The notes under the pieces are model-generated. The model worked only from the letters and a program-made list of their open reading frames with translations. It did no database searches and had not been told where the DNA came from. Source: Chitinophaga agrisoli (GTDB taxonomy: Bacteria > Bacteroidota > Bacteroidia > Chitinophagales > Chitinophagaceae). From it: a stretch of DNA of 64,000 bases. Numbering within the stretch: the first letter of the stretch is position 1; the number at the start of each line of letters is the position of its first letter. The translations under genes and the position numbers were made by a program. The stretch is from contig NZ_VUOC01000004.1 of assembly GCF_008386695.1 (NCBI RefSeq), positions 746,327-810,326 of the forward strand, given 5' to 3'. Of this stretch, positions 53,263-61,356 are shown piece after piece.

Positions 53263-54798
53263 ATGAACTTATTGCAATATAAAAGGAAGGGAACGAAAGT
53301 GTTGGCCGCAGCTAGCCTGTTACTGGCCATGTACGGTTTAAACGGCTGTAAAAAGCTGATAGAGATAGACCCGCCCGTTGCCACGGTGCCAACTGAAGAA
53401 GCCTTTGCCTCTAATTCACTGGCCAGCGGCGCTTTGGCCGGCTTATATTCCCAGCTGATGTCAAACAGCGGAAGCTCGTATTTCAGCAATGGTTCCACCA
53501 GCATTTATGCAGGTCTTTCCGCGGACGAGCTGCAAAGCTTTTCCGGCAACAGCATACCGCAGGAATATCAATTTTACAGCAACACACTTCTCAGAGATAA
53601 CGCATTTACACAAGGTATTTTCTGGGACCCGGCCTACAAGATCATTTATACCGCCAATGGTATCATAGAGGGTGTAGCCCACTCCACCTCCGTATTTTTG
53701 GATGATTCTACCCGGGCTTTGTGCACCGGCGAATCTAAGTTTGTACGCGCCCTCTGTTATTTTTACCTGACTAATATGTTTGGCGATGTACCCATGCCAC
53801 TGACCACCGATTTCCGTCAAACCACGACCCTTCACAGGAGCCCGCAGGCGGATGTATATAAACAGATGGTACAGGACCTGCAGGATGCCACTAAACTATT
53901 GCGCCCGGATTACTCATCTGCCGGCAGCAATGAAAGAGTACGCGTGAATAAGTATGGAGCGGCCGCCTTATTGGCCAGGGTATACCTGTACCAACAGGAC
54001 TGGAAGAATGCGGAAATACAGGCAGACTCCGTGATCAATAGCGGTTTGTATTCGCTGGCGGCTGATCTGAATAACGTGTTCCTTAAAAACGGCCAGGAGG
54101 CTATTTTCCAGTTGAAACAAAATCCATTGGCCAGTCAGCAAGGGGTTATTACAGAAGCCAAGTCTTTTGTGCCAACTGTCCGATTGAGCCAGTTCCCGCC
54201 AGCAGATCAGGCTACCTTCCTGGATTCAGCTACATTTAGCCAGTTCGTGTCCCTCTTCATACCGCCTTATTATCTCACCCCTCAGCTAGCGAATGCCTTT
54301 GAGCCAGGCGACAAACGGCGCACCACCTGGATAGACAGTGTGCCCACGCCTGCTACTGAGCCTTATCATAGCATTTTCTATTACTATTCCGCTAAGTATC
54401 CCGACCAGTTAGGTAGCACCAATACCGAACCTAACCGCTATTATATGGTGCTGCGCCTGGCGGAGCAATACCTGATACGCGCGGAAGCCAGGGCCCAGCA
54501 GAATAACACCGGCGGCGCAGCCGCAGACCTGGATATGGTGCGCAACCGCGCCGGCCTGCCCAATACTACAGCAGGCACCAAAGATGCCCTGTTGGCTGCC
54601 GTAGCCCATGAGCGCCAAACAGAGCTGTTCACGGAATGGGGCCACCGCTGGCTGGATCTGAAAAGAACAGGGAAAGCCAACCAGGTACTGGGCGCGATAC
54701 CCAATAAACAGCCGTGGAAACCCTACCAATTGGTCTATCCTATTCCTGTGCTGGAAATCCAGAACGATCCTAACCTGTCACAGAATCCTGAATACTAA
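53263..54798 (+). CDS. SusD/RagB lipoprotein
   Basis: The ATG at 53263 (MNLLQYKRKG) is chosen; the frame extends into the end of susC but the signal starts here. Lipobox MYGLNGCKKL. SusD features: EEAFASNSLASGALAGLYSQ, GESKFVRALCYFYLTNMFGD, VRVNKYGAAALLARVYLYQQ, QYLIRAEARAQQNNTGGAAA and ERQTELFTEWGHRWLDLKRT. It acts as the lid of the SusC at 49719. The start lies 28 bases after the SusC stop, and the two genes are cotranscribed. Confidence 0.95.
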   Translation: MNLLQYKRKGTKVLAAASLLLAMYGLNGCKKLIEIDPPVATVPTEEAFASNSLASGALAGLYSQLMSNSGSSYFSNGSTSIYAGLSADELQSFSGNSIPQEYQFYSNTLLRDNAFTQGIFWDPAYKIIYTANGIIEGVAHSTSVFLDDSTRALCTGESKFVRALCYFYLTNMFGDVPMPLTTDFRQTTTLHRSPQADVYKQMVQDLQDATKLLRPDYSSAGSNERVRVNKYGAAALLARVYLYQQDWKNAEIQADSVINSGLYSLAADLNNVFLKNGQEAIFQLKQNPLASQQGVITEAKSFVPTVRLSQFPPADQATFLDSATFSQFVSLFIPPYYLTPQLANAFEPGDKRRTTWIDSVPTPATEPYHSIFYYYSAKYPDQLGSTNTEPNRYYMVLRLAEQYLIRAEARAQQNNTGGAAADLDMVRNRAGLPNTTAGTKDALLAAVAHERQTELFTEWGHRWLDLKRTGKANQVLGAIPNKQPWKPYQLVYPIPVLEIQNDPNLSQNPEY

Positions 54799-54859
54799 AC
54801 CAGGATGACGTCATATACGGAGATCATGTAAACATCTGAACACTTAAACGAAACAACCA

Positions 54860-55447
54860 ATGAATCTGAGCAAACGTTTACTGTCAGCAGGCGGCCTGCT
54901 GTCCCTGGCGGTTACGCTATCTTTCCAGAGCTGTGCGCCTTCCGGCGGTGGCAGCTCACGCAAAAAGATGCCGGAGCTTACCGGCTCGCAAAGCCTGGAA
55001 TCGTATGTTCCTTACGGTATGCAGCAAGGCAACGCCGCGTTCCCTTTTGCCACCGGGTATGTGGATGTGATGGCTAACGGGCAGATGGAAACCCTGCTTT
55101 CCGTTGCCCTGCCGGATGCAGCGGAAGACTCTATGATGCTGAGCATTATAGCACATTACAAACCGCTGGCCACCATGCTGCTTACCCAATGGGCCCAGCA
55201 GCAAAAAACAGGCGTATTGATAGACCTGCGCAGCAGCCCTGTCACCACGGCACTGCGCGCGGACTTTATGGTACAAAGGCAGGATGCTTTTTCCCTGCCG
55301 GTTGTATTCCTGTGGGACCGTAACTCTGCCCCCAGGGCCGCTGGTTATATGCGCCTGCTGGACTCCGCTCCGGGTTTTAATATAACCCGCCAGTCTGCCA
55401 GCCTGGACAACTCTTTTGAAGGACAAAACGGATTTGGCAATTTTTAA
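54860..55447 (+). CDS. Hypothetical lipoprotein in SusCD operon, 195 aa
   Basis: A lipoprotein signal (LAVTLSFQSCAPSGGGSSRK) is followed by a mixed alpha/beta domain of about 165 residues with ETLLSVALPDAAEDSMMLSI, KTGVLIDLRSSPVTTALRAD and LPVVFLWDRNSAPRAAGYMR. The C-terminus is Asn/Gly/Phe-rich (FEGQNGFGNF). I do not recognise the family. Its place between SusD (61 bases after) and the metalloprotease (35 bases before) suggests a surface or periplasmic partner of this uptake system. Confidence 0.7.
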   Translation: MNLSKRLLSAGGLLSLAVTLSFQSCAPSGGGSSRKKMPELTGSQSLESYVPYGMQQGNAAFPFATGYVDVMANGQMETLLSVALPDAAEDSMMLSIIAHYKPLATMLLTQWAQQQKTGVLIDLRSSPVTTALRADFMVQRQDAFSLPVVFLWDRNSAPRAAGYMRLLDSAPGFNITRQSASLDNSFEGQNGFGNF

Positions 55448-55482
55448 ACTGCCGCAATAGTATACGCTTACAAACAGCTACC

Positions 55483-57984
55483 ATGCATTTCAGCAAAAGA
55501 CATATACCACAACTCGTACTACTAACACTGCTATGCTGGGGCGCCGCAACACCGGCCCACAGCCAGCTAAAGATCCTTGACCTCCTGAAGCCTAAACAGG
55601 ATACCATTAAAAAGGATACAGCCCGTAAGCCGCCACCGCCGCCGGTGAGCGCTTACGACAAAGTGATCAATCCGCATTTTAAGACCCAGCACGGGTTGTT
55701 TACTATCCATCAATATAAAGACAGCATTTATTTTGAGATCCCGGATTCCCTGCTGGGCCGGGATATTATGGTGATCAACCGCCTGGCCAAAGGGCCGGCA
55801 GGTTATGACGCTTTCCCAGGCGAGGAGCTGGACCAAAAGACCATCCAGTTTGAGAAAGGAAAGGATTCCAGTATCCGTGTGCGTTATGACCTGATCGTAA
55901 ACCTGGCGGATACCGCCAATGCGATCTACAAAGCCGTGTCAGCGTCCAGCATTAACCCGGTGGTGGTTACCTTTCCCATCAAGGCGTATTCCAAAGACTC
56001 CAGCAGCTATGTAATAGACGTGAGCAAGTTCCTGACGGAGAAATCCTTTGTGAATGATATTGATGATAAGACCAGCACAGGTAAGGCGATGAATACGATG
56101 CTCATGAAAGATTATCATGTAGAGTCTATCCATACCTACCCTATCAATGTGGAGATCAACATCACCAAGAACACCACTACCAAGCTCAATCAACCGGCTA
56201 CACTGGAAACGCATACCTCTTTTATTGTGCTGCCCAGAGAGCCTATGCAGCAGCGGATCTTTGACCCGCGCGTAGGTTATTTTGCAGACTACCTGTATGC
56301 CTATGGCGATGATCAGCAGAAAATGGAGCGCCGGAGCTTTATCCTGCGCTGGCGCCTGGAGCCTAAGGATGAAGACCGTGCCAAATGGGAGAAAGGCGAG
56401 CTGGTGGAGCCCAAACAACCCATCGTGATCTATATAGATCCCGCTACGCCCAAACAATGGCGGCCTTACCTGATACAAGGTATTAACGACTGGCAGAAAG
56501 CGTTTGAGCAGGCTGGTTTCAAGAACGCCATTATGGGTAAGGACTGGCCGGCTAACGATAGCACCATGAGCATTGAAGACGCCCGCTACTCCTGGCTGAA
56601 CTACTTCCCTTCCGCCACCGCTAACGCCTATGGCCCGCAGGTGCATGACCCGCGCAGTGGCGAGATCATCCAGACGCATATAGGCTGGTACCACAACGTA
56701 ATGAGCCTGCTGCATAACTGGTATATGATACAGGCGGGCGCTGTGGATCCCAAAGCCCGTAAAGCCAAATTTGACGAAGAGCTGATGGGACAACTGATCC
56801 GCTTTGTATCCAGCCATGAAGTGGGCCATACCTTAGGTCTGCGCCACAACTTTGGCAGCAGCAGCCGTACGCCGGTAGACAGCATGCGCAGCATCAGCTA
56901 CCTGAAAGCGCATGGCCATACCGCCAGCATCATGGACTATGCCCGTTTTAACTATGTAGCGCAGCCGGAGGATCATATCCCGGAGGAACTGCTGTTTCCC
57001 CGTATAGGCGAATATGACCGCTGGGCTATTGAATGGGGTTACAAGAGCAGCCACGCCAAAACAGCTGAGGAAGATAAAAAGATCACTTATAAATGGATCA
57101 CTGACCGTAACGCCAAAAACCCGCGCCTGTGGTTTGGTGATGGTGAAGGACAACGCTTTGATCCCCGTAACCAAACGGAAGACCTGGGCGATAATGCGGT
57201 GAAAGCCACCGCCTACGGCATTAAAAACTTGCAGCGCATCATGCCTCACCTGCCGGAATGGACCCGCGAGGAAGATGACACCCGTGATAACCTGACGGAA
57301 ATGTATGGCGAGTTGAAAAACCAGTATACCCGTTATATGACGCACGTGTTGAGAAACATAGGCGGCGTTACGCAAACACTGAAAGCAGACGGTCAGCAAG
57401 GCGATGTACTGGCGCCGGTATCAAAAACACTGCAACAGGACGCCATGGACCTGATCGTTGATCAGGTGTTCACCACGCCCACCTGGCTGCTGGACCCCGC
57501 GGTACAGAACCAGGTAAACACGCCTAACCTGAGCGCCGGCCTTGCAGGTATTACACCTACGCCCAATTTTGTAGAAGATATACAGATCCGTATGCTTAAC
57601 AGCCTGCTGGACCTGAAACGCATCAATACCCTGTTGTACCAGGCGGAACAATTTGGCGCGAAGGCCTACCCTGCTGAGAAATATATGATCACCCTGCACC
57701 AGGCGATCTGGAAAGAGCTGAAAGGCAGCGGGCCCGTTGTGATAGACCGCTATCATCGCAACCTGCAGAAAGCCTACCTGGGTAATGAAATGGAAGTTGC
57801 ATTATCACGCAGCGCAGACGCCCTGGAAACAGACGCTTCTACTATGATACGCGTAGACATGCTGACTATACAGAAAGAAATTGAGCAGGCATTGCCCCGC
57901 GCTACCGATCTGATGACAAAGGCCCATCTGATGGACCTGCAACACCGGATCAAGAGCGCTACGGCTGACAAGCCCGCGTTTTAA
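55483..57984 (+). CDS. DUF5117/DUF5118 zinc-dependent metalloprotease
   Basis: The 833 residues have a signal peptide, a short Pro-rich stretch, a DUF5118-like segment (~55-95, HGLFTIHQYKDSIYFEIPDS), DUF5117 (~95-290) and a metzincin-like catalytic domain. The zinc site is HEVGHTLGLRHNFGSS near 445-460, with Met-turn SIMDYARFNY about 40 residues on. The family is widespread in Bacteroidota and annotated zinc-dependent metalloprotease; its natural substrates are not established. It is the last gene of the SusCD operon and ends before a strong terminator. Confidence 0.93.
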   Translation: MHFSKRHIPQLVLLTLLCWGAATPAHSQLKILDLLKPKQDTIKKDTARKPPPPPVSAYDKVINPHFKTQHGLFTIHQYKDSIYFEIPDSLLGRDIMVINRLAKGPAGYDAFPGEELDQKTIQFEKGKDSSIRVRYDLIVNLADTANAIYKAVSASSINPVVVTFPIKAYSKDSSSYVIDVSKFLTEKSFVNDIDDKTSTGKAMNTMLMKDYHVESIHTYPINVEINITKNTTTKLNQPATLETHTSFIVLPREPMQQRIFDPRVGYFADYLYAYGDDQQKMERRSFILRWRLEPKDEDRAKWEKGELVEPKQPIVIYIDPATPKQWRPYLIQGINDWQKAFEQAGFKNAIMGKDWPANDSTMSIEDARYSWLNYFPSATANAYGPQVHDPRSGEIIQTHIGWYHNVMSLLHNWYMIQAGAVDPKARKAKFDEELMGQLIRFVSSHEVGHTLGLRHNFGSSSRTPVDSMRSISYLKAHGHTASIMDYARFNYVAQPEDHIPEELLFPRIGEYDRWAIEWGYKSSHAKTAEEDKKITYKWITDRNAKNPRLWFGDGEGQRFDPRNQTEDLGDNAVKATAYGIKNLQRIMPHLPEWTREEDDTRDNLTEMYGELKNQYTRYMTHVLRNIGGVTQTLKADGQQGDVLAPVSKTLQQDAMDLIVDQVFTTPTWLLDPAVQNQVNTPNLSAGLAGITPTPNFVEDIQIRMLNSLLDLKRINTLLYQAEQFGAKAYPAEKYMITLHQAIWKELKGSGPVVIDRYHRNLQKAYLGNEMEVALSRSADALETDASTMIRVDMLTIQKEIEQALPRATDLMTKAHLMDLQHRIKSATADKPAF

Positions 57985-58019
57985 AGAACGATTGATTTAT
58001 GGTTGATTAAAAGGTGACG

Positions 58020-58048
58020 GGCCGGTCTATATAGACCGGCCTTTTTTT
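58020..58048 (+). terminator. Rho-independent terminator of the SusCD-protease operon
   Basis: A perfect 22-base palindrome (11-bp stem, 58020-58041) is followed by seven T. It lies 35 bases after the metalloprotease stop. Confidence 0.9.
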
Positions 58049-58064
58049 ATCCGGCTGTATCTCA

Positions 58065-58102
58065 TAAAAAAAGCTGCACGAAGCGTTACCCGGTGCAGCT
58101 TT
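58065..58102 (-). terminator. Rho-independent terminator of the OmpA-family gene
   Basis: A 10-bp stem (58070-58079 with 58093-58102), 13-base loop and, on the minus strand, a run of seven U. It lies 21 bases after the OmpA-family stop. Confidence 0.9.
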
Positions 58103-58123
58103 CCCATTTAGTTAATTATACTC

Positions 58124-59419
58124 CTAAAGCTTTATAAACTCCACGCGGCGGTTATTAGCCTTGCCGGCCGGCGTGGTATTATTATCAATGGGTTGGGTCT
58201 TTCCTTTACCGTCTGTTTCCATACGGGCCGCGTCAATGCCAAAGGTCCTGGTCAAAGCTTCTTTTACGGCGTCTGCACGGCCTTTGGAGAGGTCCAGGTT
58301 TAGCTTATCATCACCATCCGCATCTGTATGGCCTATGATCTTTACGCGTACGGAGGCGTTTTCTTTGAGCACATTGGCGATATCCTGCAGGCTGCCGTAA
58401 GAACCCGCCTGGATCTTATCACTGTTCACATCGAACAGGATGCCATGGGTAGTGAACTTACCTTCTGTAATGAGCTTATTACGGGTATCCGGCGCGCCTA
58501 CTGCCAGGCGGATGTTGCTGACGAAGAAGGCGCCGCCTTCCTTGTCAAAATCCGGTGCGTAGGCATTGAACACTAACGCATTCATCATAGCGCCGGCGTC
58601 TAATGCACGGGGCAGGTCCAGCGTTTTATTGCTATCCAGGTATACACGTACCCGTTGTTTCTGCCGCCAGATGGATACTGTCACAAAGTTCTTCCTAGGT
58701 ACATTGAACTCCGGCAGGTCACTTTTGTTCTGGCTGCCGATCAGGTTTGACGAATAATAGATCTGTCCATCCCCGGAAGATTTAGGACATAATCCCAGTT
58801 TGAAATTAGCCATGCGGCTGGAAGAGCTCTCTGCCCGGCCCATGTCGAACCTTGCGTCTGCATCCTTTGCCTGTAGCAGGCCTATGGTGAGCTCCGCAAT
58901 AGAGGCGATGCCATCGGTAGCCATCACGTCCATTTGCAGGGTAAAATTGTCCGGGAAGTTGGCGTTAATATATTCCGGGTAAAAGCTGCCGTCCTGTTTC
59001 ATGCTCAGCCATTTACCGGGGCGGTTGCTAACGGTCACCACTTCTGCACCGGAGCGGGTATTCCACTGGGCCGGAAAATCGCCTACGGCATCCTGGGAGA
59101 AATCTTCCTGTACGATGATCTTGTCGCCTGGAACAAAATCAAACTTAGAATAGGAAGTAATGTCTGTGCTGGCAGCAGCCGCCGTAGGAATTGCAGTTGT
59201 ACCATTGTCGCCGGAGGAGCTTGTGCCCGTGTTACCGTTAGAACCGGAACCGTTGGAGGTATCAGTTGATCCTTTTTTCTTTTTGCCCATATTGTCTATG
59301 GACTTGTCCACTGCATCGTTCACTTTCTGGTTTACCTTATTCTTGATACGGTCGAATAATTGGGCTTTCGCAGAACCGGTTAACATACATGCGAGGCCTA
59401 TAACAAATACTTTTTTCAT
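58124..59419 (-). CDS. OmpA-family protein with beta-sandwich middle domain
   Basis: The 431 residues begin with a signal peptide and a helical Lys-rich segment (DRIKNKVNQKVNDAVDKSID), then a Ser/Gly/Asn/Thr-rich linker (~50-75). About 95-300 looks like a LamG-like beta-sandwich (IIVQEDFSQDAVGDFPAQWN, DNFTLQMDVMATDG). The C-terminal OmpA domain (~310-431) has GILFDVNSDKIQAGS, VKIIGHTDADGDDKLNLDLS and the peptidoglycan-binding Asp/Arg motif ending ANNRRVEFIKL. It should bind peptidoglycan in the periplasm. It is a single gene with its own terminator. Confidence 0.9.
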   Translation of the reverse strand: MKKVFVIGLACMLTGSAKAQLFDRIKNKVNQKVNDAVDKSIDNMGKKKKGSTDTSNGSGSNGNTGTSSSGDNGTTAIPTAAAASTDITSYSKFDFVPGDKIIVQEDFSQDAVGDFPAQWNTRSGAEVVTVSNRPGKWLSMKQDGSFYPEYINANFPDNFTLQMDVMATDGIASIAELTIGLLQAKDADARFDMGRAESSSSRMANFKLGLCPKSSGDGQIYYSSNLIGSQNKSDLPEFNVPRKNFVTVSIWRQKQRVRVYLDSNKTLDLPRALDAGAMMNALVFNAYAPDFDKEGGAFFVSNIRLAVGAPDTRNKLITEGKFTTHGILFDVNSDKIQAGSYGSLQDIANVLKENASVRVKIIGHTDADGDDKLNLDLSKGRADAVKEALTRTFGIDAARMETDGKGKTQPIDNNTTPAGKANNRRVEFIKL

Positions 59420-59524
59420 AAAAATTTGGATATAAGGGTACTCTTTTCGGTTACAAAATAGTCAATATTTACAGCTTTTTACAAACCGGGGGGTATCGAA
59501 GATACACCATACAAGTATACGATA

Positions 59525-59551
59525 AAAAAGGACCGCCTTAAAAGGCAGTCC
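59525..59551 (-). terminator. Rho-independent terminator, minus strand
   Basis: An arm 59530-59539 pairs with 59542-59551 (10 bp, one C-A mismatch, 2-base loop region) and is flanked on the plus strand by six A, which gives six U in minus-strand RNA. It ends no recognised long gene, which points to a short gene on the minus strand; the 40-codon frame at 59588-59707 is the candidate. Confidence 0.7.
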
Positions 59552-59587
59552 ATACGGTTGCGTTATTAAAATGAACAATAAAAATCC

Positions 59588-59707
59588 TTATTGAGAGCTC
59601 CATTGGCCGGTGGTCAGGTCCAGCTGCCAGTCGCCGCTGCAGTGTGTCTATCGTTCCATGGCAGGCATAGGATGCCCCGGAACTTTCGTGAAAGTTTTAC
59701 ATTTCAT
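59588..59707 (-). pseudogene. Candidate 39-residue peptide gene interrupted by an in-frame TAG
   Basis: From the ATG at 59707, 19 codons (MKCKTFTKVPGHPMPA...) run to a TAG at 59648-59650, after which 19 more in-frame codons (THCSGDWQLD...) end with TAA at 59588. The second half looks like real protein, with the paired aromatic GDWQLDLTTGQWSSQ. The 5' side is A-rich, like local ribosome sites, and a terminator follows 37 bases later. A CAG-to-TAG nonsense change is the simplest explanation; readthrough or a shorter peptide are alternatives. No such family is known to me. Confidence 0.4.
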
Positions 59708-59808
59708 CCGTTAGTATTTTATTGTTTCTTATGGCCGGATGACCGCCGGCCGGGTAACGTGAGAAAGAAGATTTAAACGGAAATGCACGCATACGCTTGG
59801 AAGTTAGC
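59708..59808. other. Short divergent promoter region
   Basis: About 100 bases separate the candidate peptide gene (minus) from the amidase (plus). A GC-rich hairpin GGCCGG...CCGGCC occurs at about 59733-59752. No clear TAnnTTTG element is seen on either strand. Confidence 0.3.
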
Positions 59809-60765
59809 ATGAAAATGACTAACTTAATTACTATTGATAACCCCCTCAAAAAACCGTTACCTCAGATGAAAATCGTAGATCATTGGCTACAAGCCGATAC
59901 TCCGCAGGAAAAAGTCCGCGTATCCCCCTCGCAGAACGCCCGGCCTCCTATTGACCCGGACTATCTTATCCTCCATTACACGGCTACTGATACCGCTGCC
60001 GACGCCATTAACTGGTTTATGAACACCCAGTCCAACCCGGACCGCATTGCCGCCCATATTGTGCTGGATTATGATGGCACCATTACGCAGCTGATCCCTT
60101 TTAACTGCCGGGCCAACCATGCCGGTTACAGTATCTGGGATGGGGCCAGCGAATTTAATTATCACTCCATTGGCATTGAGATCGTAAACCCGGGTTATGT
60201 AGAAAAGATGGATGACGGCAGCTACCGCCGCGCTAAAGGTAAAGTAAACGGCAAAATGGTGTACAAGACCTACCCTGCCTCCAGCGCATCCAGTATTGTA
60301 GCGGCGCAGCACAAACACCGTTTCTGGAATGCGAAGGATAACCAGCATTGGTTTGTTTTCCCGCCAGCACAGTTAGAAGCGTTGTATACACTGAGCAAAA
60401 CGCTGATCGACAAGTACCAGCTGATCACTGCCCTGGGGCATGATGATATAGCTGCCGGCCGTAAGCCGGACCCCGGGCCGGCGTTCCCCTGGGATACCTT
60501 CCGCACACGGCTAAACGGTACGGCCAGTCCTATAGGGAAAGTGTTTGTGACCAACCAGCACGGGGTAAATTTCAGAAGCTCCCATTCCACCACCAGCACC
60601 GTTATCAAAACCTTATCACAGGGTTATGAAGTGGGGCTGATCGAAACAAATGGACAGTGGTCCAAAGTATACCTGGTGCAGAAACAAACTGAGGTAGTGG
60701 ATAATGGCCGGAGCGTAAAAGTGGTGGGGTGGATACATTCTTCGCTGCTGACGCCTAAAGCCTGA
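59809..60765 (+). CDS. N-acetylmuramoyl-L-alanine amidase (Amidase_2) with SH3-like domain
   Basis: The ATG at 59809 (MKMTNLITID) is used; the frame also reads from a TTG at 59797. The amidase fold (~30-235) has the zinc His residues in DYLILHYTATDT (~56) and ITALGHDDIAAGRKPDPGPA (~211), with RIAAHIVLDYDGTITQLIPF and HSIGIEIVNPG between them, as in AmiD. The C-terminal SH3-like domain (~240-319) has VFVTNQHGVNFRSSHSTTST. No signal peptide or lipobox is seen. This is odd for a cell-wall amidase and suggests a lytic or exported-by-other-means enzyme. Confidence 0.9.
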   Translation: MKMTNLITIDNPLKKPLPQMKIVDHWLQADTPQEKVRVSPSQNARPPIDPDYLILHYTATDTAADAINWFMNTQSNPDRIAAHIVLDYDGTITQLIPFNCRANHAGYSIWDGASEFNYHSIGIEIVNPGYVEKMDDGSYRRAKGKVNGKMVYKTYPASSASSIVAAQHKHRFWNAKDNQHWFVFPPAQLEALYTLSKTLIDKYQLITALGHDDIAAGRKPDPGPAFPWDTFRTRLNGTASPIGKVFVTNQHGVNFRSSHSTTSTVIKTLSQGYEVGLIETNGQWSKVYLVQKQTEVVDNGRSVKVVGWIHSSLLTPKA

Positions 60766-61356
60766 TAGCTTCCTTATTCTGTTCCCCGTCGTATACACCC
60801 ACTGATCTATCTCTACCCTGTTATGGGTAACCGATATTGGTGATATAAGTGCTGCCTGACGGCCGTTATCCGTTTCCGGATGATTGATATACAACCTGAT
60901 AGCGGGCCGGCGGCCGGCCCGCGGATTTTGTTTATCCGTCACGGATCCATCAGCCCTAAAAAAAATCTTTTAACTTCAACGCCTATATTGTAATTTACGC
61001 CCGCATAAATATATTATGCGTTGCCTTTATCCAGAATGACAGTGAACAAAGAATGGATGCCTATACAGTTTTTTATACCCATATCTTAACAACAAAAACA
61101 TCCTGATGGAATACCTATTTATGACTATATAACTGATACTATGCCATGTACACGATCATTATGCGACATTATCTGCTGACAACAATCATCTGACGTACAC
61201 ATTACCCGAATACCTTGTCATACTGCCTTAAACAAGCATGTAAGACCACTATGCGACGTAACCCATACATAACGTGTGAGATGACCATATACACAATAGC
61301 GAATCTTCTATACAAAACAGTGAAACACTAACATTAACAAAACCCGTCAACGTACA
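60766..61356. other. Intergenic region upstream of the PQQ sugar dehydrogenase gene
   Basis: This 591-base region has no supported gene. A 9-bp GC-rich stem (60902-60910 with 60914-60922) followed by ATTTTGTTT is the probable amidase terminator. From about 60960 on it becomes AT-rich and likely holds the promoter for the downstream gene. Short repeats of CTATGCGAC occur at about 61160 and 61248; I attach no meaning to them. Confidence 0.45.
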
